A stretch of DNA of 64,000 bases from Streptomyces naganishii JCM 4654 (GCF_014650575.1 NZ_BMVF01000007.1:62001-126000); one strand, 5' to 3'. Shown: positions 26,075 through 35,512, numbered from the stretch's first letter. The notes: generated by a model from the letters alone, not told the origin. Made by a program: numbers and translations.

Positions 26075-26340
26075 GTATCTCGCGTTCCGATGAGTTGGGC
26101 AGGGGCCGGCCGATCACTTCGGTCAGGGGCCGGAGAGACAGAGTAATCGCCGTGCGCCCCCCTTAAGTAAGCCCGAGGACCACCCAGTCAGGTCATAGCT
26201 GTGTCACAACACGAACCGTTGAGCACCGGGCACATGGGGTCACCGGCGCCACCGTGCGCCCTCGGTGCTCCCGGCGGGCGTGAGCAGGCCTCACTCACGT
26301 AGCCGGATTGGCTCCCCACGCGTGGGGAAGATGCGGGATC

Positions 26341-26922
26341 ATGTCTGGCATGACCGAGGTGTCCTCGCTCACAGGGCGGCTGCTCGTGGCAACCCCCGCC
26401 CTGGCGGACCCGAACTTCGACCGCGCGGTGGTGCTCCTTCTCGACCACGACGAGGAGGGCTCCCTGGGTGTCGTCCTCAACCGCCCCACCCCCGTGGACG
26501 TGGGCGACATCCTCGAGGGCTGGGCCGACCTCGCCGGGGAGCCCGGCGTGGTCTTCCAGGGCGGCCCGGTCTCGCTGGACTCCGCGCTCGGCGTCGCCGT
26601 CATCCCCGGCGGCGGCGCGGGCGGCCGGGCGCCCCTCGGCTGGCGCCGGGTGCACGGCGCGATCGGCCTGGTCGACCTGGAGGCCCCGCCCGAGCTGCTG
26701 GCCTCCGCCCTCGGCTCGCTGCGCATCTTCGCCGGGTACGCCGGCTGGGGCCCGGGCCAGCTGGAGGACGAGCTCGCGGAGGGCGCCTGGTACGTGGTGG
26801 AGTCCGAGCCCGGTGACGTCTCCTCGCCGTCCCCGGAGAGACTCTGGCGCGAGGTGCTGCGCCGCCAGCGCAGCGAGCTGGCGATGGTGGCCACGTACCC
26901 GGACGACCCCTCGCTCAACTGA
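26341..26922 (+). CDS. YqgE/AlgH family protein
   Basis: A 193-residue cytoplasmic protein of the widespread UPF0301 family, whose function is not established. Typical motifs are SLTGRLLVATPAL at the N terminus, SLGVVLNRPTPVDV, VFQGGPVSLDS and the late IFAGYAGWGPGQLEDE. ATG 26341 has GGGGAAG about nine bases upstream; ATG 26350 would give 190 residues and fits family starts equally well. It is divergent from murA with about 260 bp between them and followed 40 bp later by the DUF3039 gene, possibly on the same transcript. Confidence 0.9.
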   Translation: MSGMTEVSSLTGRLLVATPALADPNFDRAVVLLLDHDEEGSLGVVLNRPTPVDVGDILEGWADLAGEPGVVFQGGPVSLDSALGVAVIPGGGAGGRAPLGWRRVHGAIGLVDLEAPPELLASALGSLRIFAGYAGWGPGQLEDELAEGAWYVVESEPGDVSSPSPERLWREVLRRQRSELAMVATYPDDPSLN

Positions 26923-26962
26923 TGCGTGTGAGCTTCACCGGGGCTTCAGTACCCTGGGGCTT

Positions 26963-27247
26963 ATGAGCACTCTCGAGCCCGAGCGCGGGACTGGTACGGG
27001 GACCCTCGTAGAGCCGACGCCGCAGGTGTCCCACGGCGACGGCGACCACGAGCGCTTCGCCCACTACGTCCAGAAGGACAAGATCATGGCGAGCGCCCTG
27101 GACGGGACGCCCGTCGTGGCGCTGTGCGGCAAGGTGTGGGTGCCCGGCCGCGACCCCAAGAAGTACCCCGTGTGTCCCCTGTGCAAGGAGATCTACGAGT
27201 CCATGGGCAGCGGCGACGACAAGGGCGGCAAGGGCGGCGACAAGTAG
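26963..27247 (+). CDS. DUF3039 small zinc-ribbon-like protein
   Basis: A 94-residue protein conserved in actinobacteria, function unknown. The central part (HERFAHYVQKDKIMASALDG) is followed by a Cys at LCGKVWVP and a CPLC pair, suggesting a small metal-binding site. A Lys/Gly-rich tail ends the protein. ATG 26963 is the only sensible start. It follows the YqgE gene at a short distance, in line with co-transcription. Confidence 0.88.
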   Translation: MSTLEPERGTGTGTLVEPTPQVSHGDGDHERFAHYVQKDKIMASALDGTPVVALCGKVWVPGRDPKKYPVCPLCKEIYESMGSGDDKGGKGGDK

Positions 27248-27310
27248 GGCCCAGCCATTCTTTGGTCCAGACCTCTTGTGGGCGCCGGGGGCAGTCCATA
27301 GGCTCGCCGC

Positions 27311-28987
27311 GTGCCGCAGGACGAGATCGACCGTGACGTTCATGACGTGATCCCGGCGCCGCGCTCCGTCGAGGGCGGGGCTCGCGGAGGGTTCCGGCTC
27401 GACCGGGACACCGCCCTGTGGGCCGCGCCGGGTACGGGGACCGCCGAGCGGTGGCTGCGCGGCACGCTCGGGGCCGCTCTCGGGCTGCCGTTCCCGGCCG
27501 CCCGCGACCGCGACGAGGCCGGGCCGAACGCGGTCCGGCTGGAGCTGGACGGCGCGCTGGCCCCCGAGGCGTACCGGCTGGACGTCACCGCCGGACACGG
27601 CGCCGAGATCCGGGGCGGCGGTCCGGCCGGCGTCTTCTGGGGCGCGCAGACCCTGCGCCAGCTGCTCGGCCCGGACGCCTTCCGCCGCGCCCCCGTACGC
27701 CCGGACGCCTCCCACGTCCTGCCCGCCTGCGCCGTCGAGGACGCGCCCCGCTTCCGCTGGCGCGGACTCATGCTGGACGTGGCCCGCCACTTCACGCCCA
27801 AGGACGGCGTGCTGCGCCACCTCGACCTGATGGCCGCGCACAAACTCAACGTGCTGCACCTGCACCTGACGGACGACCAGGGCTGGCGCGTCGAGATCCA
27901 GCGCCACCCGAGGCTCACCGAGGCCGGCTCCTGGCGGGCGCGCACCAGAATCGGCCACGGGACCTCCACCCTGTGGGAGGACAAGCCCCACGGCGGCCAC
28001 TACACGCGCGACGACATCCGCGAGATCGTCGCCTACGCGGCCGAGCGGCACATCTCCGTGGTGCCCGAGATCGACGTGCCCGGCCACTCCCAGGCCGCCA
28101 TCGCCGCGTACCCCGAACTCGGCAACACCGACGTCGTCGACACCGCCGCCCTCACCGTCTGGGACGACTGGGGCGTCAACCCCAACGTGCTCGCCCCCAC
28201 CGAACGCACCCTGCGCTTCTACGAGGGCGTCTTCGAGGAACTCCTCGAACTGTTCCCCGCCGACGCCGGGCCCCTCTCGGCCTTCTTCCACATCGGCGGC
28301 GACGAGTGCCCCAAGGACCAGTGGCGCGCCTCGCCCACCGCGCAGGCCCGCATCAAGGAACTCGGGCTCGCCGACGAGGACGAGCTCCAGGCGTGGTTCG
28401 TCGGCCACTTCGACAACTGGCTCTCCGCGCGCGGGCGCAGGCTCATCGGCTGGGACGAGATCCTGGAGGGCGGCCTCGCCCCGGGCGCCGCCGTGTCCTC
28501 CTGGCGCGGTTACGCGGGCGGGATCGCCGCCGCGCGGGCCGGGCACGACGTGGTCATGTGCCCCGAACAGCAGGTGTACCTGGACCACCGTCAGGCGCCG
28601 GGCGGGGACGAGCCGGTGCCGATCGGGTACGTGCGCACCCTGGAGGACGTCTACCGGTTCGAGCCGGTCCCGCCCGAGCTGGAGCCGGCGCGGGCCCGGC
28701 ATGTGCTGGGCGCACAGGCCAACGTGTGGACCGAGGTGATGGACAGCCAGGAGCGCGTGGACTACCAGGTGTTCCCCCGGCTCGCCGCCTTCGCCGAGGT
28801 CGCCTGGAGCGCCCTGCCCGCCCCGGAGCAGCGGGACTTCGCCGGCTTCGAACGGCGCATGAACAGCCACTACCGGCGCCTGGACGCCCTCGGCGTCGCC
28901 TACCGCCCGCCCGCCGGACCGCACCCCTGGCAGCGGCGCCCCGGAGTCCCCGGCCGGCCCGTGCAGGGGCAGCCGCCCGCCCGGTGA
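27311..28987 (+). CDS. GH20 beta-N-acetylhexosaminidase
   Basis: A 558-residue family 20 hexosaminidase that releases terminal GlcNAc or GalNAc residues by substrate-assisted catalysis. The N-terminal GH20b domain occupies about 20-150. The barrel has HLHLTDDQGWRVEI, the Asp-Glu catalytic pair in HIGGDECP near residue 332, and late QANVWTE. GTG 27311 is chosen because the domain begins right after it. No signal peptide or cell-wall anchor is visible, so it may act in the cytoplasm on imported chitin or murein fragments. Use of GlcNAc from surface polymer is possible but unsupported. Confidence 0.92.
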   Translation: MPQDEIDRDVHDVIPAPRSVEGGARGGFRLDRDTALWAAPGTGTAERWLRGTLGAALGLPFPAARDRDEAGPNAVRLELDGALAPEAYRLDVTAGHGAEIRGGGPAGVFWGAQTLRQLLGPDAFRRAPVRPDASHVLPACAVEDAPRFRWRGLMLDVARHFTPKDGVLRHLDLMAAHKLNVLHLHLTDDQGWRVEIQRHPRLTEAGSWRARTRIGHGTSTLWEDKPHGGHYTRDDIREIVAYAAERHISVVPEIDVPGHSQAAIAAYPELGNTDVVDTAALTVWDDWGVNPNVLAPTERTLRFYEGVFEELLELFPADAGPLSAFFHIGGDECPKDQWRASPTAQARIKELGLADEDELQAWFVGHFDNWLSARGRRLIGWDEILEGGLAPGAAVSSWRGYAGGIAAARAGHDVVMCPEQQVYLDHRQAPGGDEPVPIGYVRTLEDVYRFEPVPPELEPARARHVLGAQANVWTEVMDSQERVDYQVFPRLAAFAEVAWSALPAPEQRDFAGFERRMNSHYRRLDALGVAYRPPAGPHPWQRRPGVPGRPVQGQPPAR

Positions 28988-29240
28988 ACGGTCCCTCGGG
29001 CTGTCTCGAACACACACGGGAAAAAACCCGCAAGAGTCAGCGAAGAGTGGGAATTCGCTCGCACCGGTGATGCCGTGCCAAATCGGACCATGTCCCCGAT
29101 GAGGTGGGCGAATGCCTCCTAGCGGACCCCCGTCCTCGGCCCCTGCGAAGATGTGCCAGAGTTGCCACGTCCGGCCTGTCAGCACGTACCGTACGGCAGC
29201 ACAGGTGGGACCAGTGGGGCAGTGGGAAGGGGCAGCCGGT

Positions 29241-30134
29241 TTGACCACGCACGCACCGCAGGCGGCGCAGGCCGTCACGCTGCCCACGACGCTGGACGAG
29301 GCCGTGGCGGCGCTCACCGCCATGCCCGCCGCCGTGCCCGTGGCCGGCGGCACCGACCTCATGGCGGCCGTCAACTCCGGGCAGCTCCGGCCCGCCGCGC
29401 TGGTCGGCCTCGGCCGGATCAGCGAGATCCGCGGCTGGCAGTACCAGGACGGCCACGCCCTCCTCGGCGCCGGCCTCACCCACGCGCGCATGGGGCGCCC
29501 CGACTTCGCCGCGCTGATCCCGGCGCTGGCCGCCGCGGCGCGCGCCGCCGGACCGCCGCACATCCGCAACGCGGGCACCCTGGGCGGCAACATCGCCTCG
29601 GCCGCCCCCACCGGGGACGCGCTGCCGGTGCTGGCCGCCCTCGAGGCGACGCTGATCATCGCGGGCCCGGGCGGAGCCCGCCGGGAGATCCCGGTGTCGC
29701 ACCTGCTGGCCGGCGTGGAGATGCTCCGCGCGGGCGAGCTCATCGGCTACGTGCGCGTGCCGCTGCTGCACGCGCCCCAGGTGTTCCTCAAGGCCACCGG
29801 CCGCACCGGCCCGGGCCGCGCGACCGCCTCCGTGGCGGTCGTCCTCGACCCGGCCCGGCGCGGTGTGCGCTGCGCGGTGGGCGCCATAGCGCCGATGCCG
29901 CTGCGGCCCCTGGACGCCGAGCAGTGGGTGGCCGGGCTCATCGACTGGGACAACAACCGCGCGATCGTCCCCGAGGCTCTGAACGCCTTCGGCGAGTACG
30001 TCGCCGCGGCCTGCATCCCCGACCAGCCCCCGGCCGAGGACGGCTCCGTACAGCAGCTTCCGCCCGCCGTACTGCACCTGCGGCGCACCGTCGCCGCGCT
30101 GGCCCGACGAGCACTGGGGAGGGCGCTGTCGTGA
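29241..30134 (+). CDS. Xanthine dehydrogenase-type FAD-binding subunit
   Basis: The FAD subunit of a three-part molybdenum hydroxylase, 297 residues, passing electrons from the iron-sulfur subunit to NAD. The PVAGGTDLMAAVN motif near residue 33 and HIRNAGTLGGNIASAAPTGD near 110 bind FAD. The start is taken as TTG 29241, eight bases after GGAAGGGG, because the conserved domain begins a few residues later; in-frame codons upstream are possible but give an odd Cys-containing leader. The GTGA overlap with the next gene shows an operon. Substrate is probably xanthine or hypoxanthine; aldehydes are not excluded. Confidence 0.88.
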   Translation: MTTHAPQAAQAVTLPTTLDEAVAALTAMPAAVPVAGGTDLMAAVNSGQLRPAALVGLGRISEIRGWQYQDGHALLGAGLTHARMGRPDFAALIPALAAAARAAGPPHIRNAGTLGGNIASAAPTGDALPVLAALEATLIIAGPGGARREIPVSHLLAGVEMLRAGELIGYVRVPLLHAPQVFLKATGRTGPGRATASVAVVLDPARRGVRCAVGAIAPMPLRPLDAEQWVAGLIDWDNNRAIVPEALNAFGEYVAAACIPDQPPAEDGSVQQLPPAVLHLRRTVAALARRALGRALS

Positions 30135-31846
30135 CAGACGACCAGCACGCGGAAGGCGCGGCGGGCAGCGGCGGCCGCTGGGACCCGCTGCCCCAGGGCG
30201 ACTACGACGACGGCGCCACCGCGTTCGTGAGACTCCCCGAGGGCGGTATCGACGCGCTCCTGGCCGCCGACAGCCCGCTCGCCGCGCCCGGCCACGGGTA
30301 CGTGCCCCCGCAGATAACGGTCACGTCCGCCCCGGCCGAGGCCACCGACCCGTCCGCCACCGGCGGCTGGGCCGCGCCCGGAGCCCCGGCGGGCGGCGAC
30401 CGGTGGCCCGACCCCAACGCCGTGCCGCGGGACGCGGACACGGGCGCGGACGACCGGTTCACCTACCGTCCGGGCGCCACCCAGCAGTGGACCTTCGAGG
30501 ACGCCCAGGCGGGGACGGCCGGCGCGGAGCAGGCGCCTTCCGCGCACGGACGGTCCGGGCACGGTGGTGACGCGGCCGGTCAGGATGTGACCGGGCAGTG
30601 GTCGATTCCCGTCGCCGGGGGCGATCTTCCGGACGAATCGGGCGAGTTCACCACCTCGTCCCTCGTGCAGCAGTGGGGCGGCACCCCGCCCGCCACCCTT
30701 CCCGGCGGCGCGCCCGCCCCCTGGGCGACGGAGCCGTGGGGCAGGCCGGAGCCCGAGGACGAGGGCGTGACCCCGCGCGGGGGCGCCGGGGAGGTCTCCG
30801 CCCAGGCGGCGACGCGGCCCGCGCCCGGCGCGGGTGAGTTCGCCCAGGGCGCCAGGGGCGACGAGGGAGCCGGGGGCGCCGAGGACGGGGAGGGCGCCGA
30901 GGACGGCGAAGGGGCCGTGGAAGGCGCCGGCGGGCCCGCTGAGCCGCCCGCGCACCCCTCCGTGGAGGAGGAGACCGGGCCGGCCGTCCGGGCCGCCGAG
31001 GAGGCCGTCACGGGTTCGGGCGGTGCCGGGGTTCCGGCCGCGTCCGCGCGGGACGCGTCGGCGGAGGCCGACTCCGCCGAGACGCATCCGCACGGCTCAC
31101 CCGACGCGCACGGCCCGCGCGATGCGCACGGCTCGCCGGAGGAGGCCGCGCCGGCGGACGACCCGGGCGACGCGCCCCGGGCGCCCGAAGCACACGATCC
31201 GCCCCCCTCCGCCCCGCACGACGAACACCCCCTCGCCTCCTACGTGCTGCGCGTCAACGGCGTCGACCGGCCCGTCACCGACGCGTGGATCGGCGAGTCG
31301 CTGCTGTACGTGCTGCGCGAGCGCCTGGGCCTGGCCGGCGCCAAGGACGGCTGCTCGCAGGGCGAGTGCGGGGCGTGCAACGTCCAGGTCGACGGCCGCC
31401 TCGTCGCCTCCTGCCTGGTGCCCGCCGTCACCGCGGCCGGCAGCGAGGTCCGTACGGTCGAGGGTCTCGCCGCCGACGGGCAGCCCTCGGACGTGCAGCG
31501 GGCGCTCGCGCGGTGTGGCGCGGTGCAGTGCGGCTTCTGCGTGCCCGGCATGGCGATGACCGTGCACGACCTGCTGGAGGGCAACCCGGCCCCGACCGAG
31601 CTGGAGGCCCGGCAGGCCCTGTGCGGCAACCTGTGCCGCTGCTCGGGCTACCGGGGAGTGCTGGCGGCGGTCAAGGAGGTCGTCGCCGAGCGCGAGGCGC
31701 AGTCCGCCGGCGAGGACGCCGAACCGGACGGCGACGAGCCGCGCATTCCGCACCAGGCGGGCCCGGGAGCCGGGGGTGTGCACCCCTCGGCGTTCGAGCC
31801 CAGGGAACCGCACGGCCCGTACGGCCGGGACGGAGGCCAGGCGTGA
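30131..31846 (+). CDS. Xanthine dehydrogenase-type 2Fe-2S subunit with long disordered N terminus
   Basis: The iron-sulfur subunit of the same enzyme, 571 residues instead of the usual 160 or so. Residues about 367-540 form the normal two-cluster protein: CSQGECGACNVQVDGRLVASC for the plant-type cluster and CGAVQCGFC with CGNLCRCSGY for the second. The first 365 residues are Gly, Ala, Pro, Asp and Glu rich, with no recognisable domain, and look disordered. A 50-residue acidic tail follows the domain. GTG 30131 overlaps the previous stop (GTGA), and the end overlaps the molybdenum subunit in the same way. The extension may be a linker or a tether; see findings. Confidence 0.9.
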   Translation: MTDDQHAEGAAGSGGRWDPLPQGDYDDGATAFVRLPEGGIDALLAADSPLAAPGHGYVPPQITVTSAPAEATDPSATGGWAAPGAPAGGDRWPDPNAVPRDADTGADDRFTYRPGATQQWTFEDAQAGTAGAEQAPSAHGRSGHGGDAAGQDVTGQWSIPVAGGDLPDESGEFTTSSLVQQWGGTPPATLPGGAPAPWATEPWGRPEPEDEGVTPRGGAGEVSAQAATRPAPGAGEFAQGARGDEGAGGAEDGEGAEDGEGAVEGAGGPAEPPAHPSVEEETGPAVRAAEEAVTGSGGAGVPAASARDASAEADSAETHPHGSPDAHGPRDAHGSPEEAAPADDPGDAPRAPEAHDPPPSAPHDEHPLASYVLRVNGVDRPVTDAWIGESLLYVLRERLGLAGAKDGCSQGECGACNVQVDGRLVASCLVPAVTAAGSEVRTVEGLAADGQPSDVQRALARCGAVQCGFCVPGMAMTVHDLLEGNPAPTELEARQALCGNLCRCSGYRGVLAAVKEVVAEREAQSAGEDAEPDGDEPRIPHQAGPGAGGVHPSAFEPREPHGPYGRDGGQA

Positions 31847-34158
31847 GCAACGAGGCAACGACCGCCGCCACCGCTGCCGCCGCGGAGGCCGCACCGGCCC
31901 CGGAGCCGCTGCGGCACGGCCTCGGCTCCTCACTGCCGGCCGCCGACGCCCGCGCCAAGACCGAGGGCACCTTCCCCTACGCGGCCGACCTGTGGGCCGA
32001 GGGCCTGCTGTGGGCGGCCGTGCTGCGCTCACCGCACCCGCACGCGCGCATCGTGTCCATCGACACCACCCACGCGCGCGAGATGCCCGGTGTGCGTGCC
32101 GTCGTCACCCACGAGGACGTGCCCGGCCGCCCGCTGTACGGGCGCGGCACCGCCGACCGTCCCGTGTTCGCCTCCGAGGTCGTACGCCACCACGGCGAGC
32201 CCATCGCGGCCGTCGCCGCCGACCACCCCGACACCGCGCGGATGGCCGCCGCGGCCGTCATCGTCGAGTACGAAGTACTCGACCCGGTGACCGACCCCGA
32301 ACAGGCCTTCCAGGCCGAGCCGCTGCACCCCGACGGCAACCTGATCCGGCACATCCCGCTGCGCCACGGCGACCCGGAGGCGGCCGGCGAGATCGTCGTC
32401 GAGGGCCTGTACCGCATCGGCCGCCAGGACCCCGCGCCCATCGGCGCCGAGGCGGGCCTGGCGGTGCCCCGGCCGGACGGCGGCGTGGAGCTGTACCTGG
32501 CCTCCACCGACCCGCACGCCGACCGCGACGCGCTCGCCGCCTGCTACGGCCTCGAACCCGAGCGCGTGAAGATCGTCGTCACCGGTGTCCCGGGCGCCAC
32601 CGCCGACCGCGAGGACCAGGGCTTCCAGCTCCCGCTCGGCCTGCTGGCCCTGCGCACCGGCTGCCCGGTGAAGCTGACCGCGACCCGCGAGGAGTCCTTC
32701 CTCGGTCACGTCCACCGCCACCCGACCCTGCTGCGCTACCGCCACCACGCCGACGCCGAGGGCAGGCTGGTGAAGGTCGAGGCGCAGATCCTGCTGGACG
32801 CGGGCGCCTACGCCGACACCTCCGCCGAGGCGCTCGCCGCCGCGGTGTCCTTCGCCTGCGGCCCGTACGTCGTGCCGAACGCCTTCATCGAGGGCTGGGC
32901 GGTACGCACCAACAACCCGCCCTCCGGGCATGTGCGCGGCGAGGGCGCGATGCAGGTGTGCGCCGCCTACGAGGCGCAGATGGACAAGCTCGCCAAGAGG
33001 CTCGGGCTCGACCCGGCGGAGCTGCGGCTGCGCAACGTCATGGCGACCGGTGACGTACTGCCCACCGGCCAGACGGTGACGTGCCCGGCGCCGGTCGCCG
33101 AGCTGCTCCAGGCGGTGCAGGAGCACCCGTTGCCCCCGCTGCCCAAGGACACCCCCGAGGAGGAGTGGCTGCTGCCCGGCGGCCCCGAGGGCGCGGGCGA
33201 ACCGGGCGCGGTGCGCCGGGGCGTGGGGTACGGCCTTGGCATGGTGCACATGCTCGGCGCGGAGGGCGCCGACGAGGTGTCCACGGCCACCGTGAAGGTG
33301 CAGGGCGGTGTGGCGACCGTGCTGTGCGCGGCCGTCGAGACCGGCCAGGGCTTCACCACGCTGGCGAGGCAGATCGTCCAGGACACGCTCGGCGTCGACG
33401 AGGTGCACGTGGCGCCGGTCGACACCGACCAGCCCCCGGCCGGCGCCGGCTGCCGCGGCCGGCACACCTGGGTGTCGGGCGGTGCGGTGGAGCGCGCCGC
33501 GAAGATGGTCCGTACGCAGCTGCTCCAGCCGCTGGCGCACAAGTTCGGCATGTCCACCGAGCTGCTGCAGATCACCGACGGCAAGATCACCTCGTACGAC
33601 GGGGTGCTGTCCACGACCGTCACGGAGGCGATGGACGGCAAGGAGCTGTGGGCCACCGCGCAGTGCCGCCCGCACCCCACCGAGCCGCTGGACGGGGCCG
33701 GGCAGGGCGACGCGTTCGTGGGCCTGGCCTTCTGCGCGATCCGCGCGGTGGTGGACGTCGACATCGAGCTGGGCTCGGTCCGGGTGGTCGAGCTGGCGGT
33801 CGCCCAGGACGTGGGCCGGGTCCTGAACCCCGCCCAGCTGGCCTCGCGCATCGAGGCGGGCGTCACCCAGGGCGTCGGCATCGCCCTCACGGAGAACCTG
33901 CGCACCCCGCGCGGCCTGATCCGCCACCCCGACCTGACGGGCTACGCCCTGCCGACCGCCCTGGACGCGCCCGACATCCAGATCGTGAAGCTGGTCGAGG
34001 AGCGGGACGTCGTCGCGCCGTTCGGCGCCAAGGCGGTCAGCGCGGTCCCGGTGGTCACGTCCCCGGCCGCCATCGCCTCGGCGGTACGGGCCGCCACCGG
34101 CAGGGCGGTCAACCGCCTCCCGATCCGCCCCCAGGCCGCGGTGGTCACCGGCCGGTGA
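31843..34158 (+). CDS. Xanthine dehydrogenase-type molybdopterin-binding subunit
   Basis: The catalytic molybdenum subunit, 771 residues, hydroxylating purines with water-derived oxygen. Family features in order: LPAADARAKTEGTFPYAADL, GVRAVVTHEDVPG, ASTDPHADRDALAACYGL, PSGHVRGEGAMQVC (cofactor loop), ETGQGFTTLARQIVQDTLG, GAGCRGRHTWVSGGAV and, near the end, PFGAKAVSAVPVV with the catalytic-type Gly-Ala-Lys region. GTG 31843 overlaps the stop of the iron-sulfur gene. The operon is FAD, FeS, Mo in that order, fully coupled. No XdhC-type maturation factor is visible downstream. Confidence 0.92.
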   Translation: MSNEATTAATAAAAEAAPAPEPLRHGLGSSLPAADARAKTEGTFPYAADLWAEGLLWAAVLRSPHPHARIVSIDTTHAREMPGVRAVVTHEDVPGRPLYGRGTADRPVFASEVVRHHGEPIAAVAADHPDTARMAAAAVIVEYEVLDPVTDPEQAFQAEPLHPDGNLIRHIPLRHGDPEAAGEIVVEGLYRIGRQDPAPIGAEAGLAVPRPDGGVELYLASTDPHADRDALAACYGLEPERVKIVVTGVPGATADREDQGFQLPLGLLALRTGCPVKLTATREESFLGHVHRHPTLLRYRHHADAEGRLVKVEAQILLDAGAYADTSAEALAAAVSFACGPYVVPNAFIEGWAVRTNNPPSGHVRGEGAMQVCAAYEAQMDKLAKRLGLDPAELRLRNVMATGDVLPTGQTVTCPAPVAELLQAVQEHPLPPLPKDTPEEEWLLPGGPEGAGEPGAVRRGVGYGLGMVHMLGAEGADEVSTATVKVQGGVATVLCAAVETGQGFTTLARQIVQDTLGVDEVHVAPVDTDQPPAGAGCRGRHTWVSGGAVERAAKMVRTQLLQPLAHKFGMSTELLQITDGKITSYDGVLSTTVTEAMDGKELWATAQCRPHPTEPLDGAGQGDAFVGLAFCAIRAVVDVDIELGSVRVVELAVAQDVGRVLNPAQLASRIEAGVTQGVGIALTENLRTPRGLIRHPDLTGYALPTALDAPDIQIVKLVEERDVVAPFGAKAVSAVPVVTSPAAIASAVRAATGRAVNRLPIRPQAAVVTGR

Positions 34159-34283
34159 CCGGCCCGTCCCCGGGTCTTCCACAGGGGTTTTCCACAGGCC
34201 GGGGGCGTTGTCAGTGGCGCGGCGTAGTGTTCCGGGCAGTGGGGCGAGGGCTTCGCGGCACTGTCAGGAACACGGGGGACCAC

Positions 34284-34790
34284 ATGCGCACGACCTGCAC
34301 CGCCGCGGCGGTGATCACACGGACCGGGGAAGTCGCGGCCCGCTTCGCGCCCTACGCGACGCACCGCCGCGGCTCCTCGGGCCTGGCCCTGGACCTCCCG
34401 GGCCGCCTGCTGGAGCGGGAGTTCGGGCGGGGCCGCCTCATCCGGTTCGAGGAGGTCGACTTCCCGCCCACGCTCACCCACGAGCCGACCCGCCGCTTCC
34501 TCACCGAGACGGGCCTCCCCGACGACCCCCGCCTCCTCGCCCAGGACACGGACATCCCCCTGCCCACCCTCGCCGAGCACCACGCCGACGACCCGGCCAC
34601 CGAACTACCTCCCCGCGCCGCCCACTTGATCCACCTCGGCACCATGCCGGGCGCCCGCACCCCGCTCCTCGACGGCGCCACGGGCGAGATACACCTGTGG
34701 AGCCCTTCACAAGCGACGGTCCACCCCCTGAACGAGGACATCTCCACCCTCGCCCACAGCCTGATACTGCTGCACCGGGCCATTGGCTGA
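34284..34790 (+). CDS. SUKH-4 family immunity-like protein
   Basis: A 168-residue protein resembling the SUKH-4 branch of the SMI1/KNR4-like superfamily. Supporting motifs are RLIRFEEVDFP, THEPTRRFLTETGLPDDP, AAHLIHLGTMPGA and the C-terminal VHPLNEDISTLAHSLILLHRAI. Members are often encoded beside polymorphic toxins and neutralise them, but many Streptomyces members are orphans with other roles. No toxin gene is adjacent. ATG 34284 follows CACGGGGGAC; the gap to the xanthine dehydrogenase operon is 125 bp. Confidence 0.75.
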   Translation: MRTTCTAAAVITRTGEVAARFAPYATHRRGSSGLALDLPGRLLEREFGRGRLIRFEEVDFPPTLTHEPTRRFLTETGLPDDPRLLAQDTDIPLPTLAEHHADDPATELPPRAAHLIHLGTMPGARTPLLDGATGEIHLWSPSQATVHPLNEDISTLAHSLILLHRAIG

Positions 34791-35130
34791 GCCGGGGGAT
34801 CCGCCGCCCGGCCGGGCTCTCTGGTTCCGTTCGCGCTGGGTGGCGTAAGCCGCGGCCACCGACGCGCAGTTGACCCGGGGGTTCCCGGCGGGCACCGACT
34901 GCTCCAGGTGCTGCAGGACGTGAACTCGTCCTCGTCGTCGACGCCGTTCTTCTTCAGGTCTTCCCGCGTGGCGTTGACGACGGCCGTCAGGCGCGGGCGG
35001 TCCTCCGTGCAGCGCGGCGCCAACGCGTCGAGAACTTGCTGGTACGCGCCGGCGGGCCGACCGTTGCCGTCGAGGTCGGCCTCTTTCCCCTGCTCAGCGG
35101 CTTCTTCGGCGCCGGAACTGGCTGCTGACC
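34707..35130 (-). pseudogene. Frameshifted remnant of a small secreted or lipoprotein-type gene
   Basis: On the minus strand a protein-like stretch (residues such as YQQVLDALAPRCTEDRPRL and NGVDDEDEF) runs from about 35130 to 34915. It continues in a different frame as VLQHLEQSVPAGNPRVNCAS and AAAYATQRERNQRA down to about 34805. Joining the two needs one base inserted near 34911, so a single-base deletion is likely. The expected signal peptide is also missing upstream. Charged, Cys-containing proteins of this kind occur in Streptomyces, function unknown. The exact ends are approximate, and the left end overlaps the SUKH-4 gene in position only. A sequencing error is an alternative explanation for the shift. 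Confidence 0.55.
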
Positions 35131-35263
35131 CACGATCCCCCCAGTACAGGCCGGGCGTCCCTCGTCCCGGACGCGGCATCGGGACCGTACACCTCACACG
35201 CACCGGAAGGGCGGCGCCCCGTGCGAGGTGCCGCCCTTTCCTTCCGCCTGATCAGGCAGTGGG

Positions 35264-35335
35264 AGGCCGTGGCGGGAATCGAACCCGCGTTGCTCGCTTT
35301 GCAGGCGAGCCCCTGATCCACTCGGGCACACGGCC
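35264..35335 (-). tRNA. tRNA-Cys (GCA anticodon)
   Basis: A complete 72-nt cloverleaf on the minus strand. The acceptor stem is GGCCGTG paired with CACGGCC, with U at the discriminator position as expected for Cys. The anticodon arm is CTCGC-CTGCAAA-GCGAG with anticodon GCA, and the T loop has GTTCGATTC. The 3' CCA is not encoded. tRNA genes often serve as integration sites, but no integrase or duplicated 3' end is visible here. Confidence 0.97.
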
Positions 35336-35512
35336 GTGTCGGTGTTCGTGATCGACGGTAGGTGGGGGGTGGGGGTGGTTCAAGGGAGTGGGGCGGGCCG
35401 CAACGGGACTGCCATACGGCGTTCACGAAAGGGGGCGTACGACCAATGTCGGAGAAGGGAGTCCTACCCCCGACAGGGGTGAAGAGCGGGCTTGGACCTT
35501 ACTCTGGCGGGC

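Noticed and set aside
27311..28987. Dispersin-like enzyme specific for the MatAB polymer
   Set aside because: It is much longer than dispersin, lacks a signal peptide and is 15 kb from the mat genes; general hexosaminidase fits better.
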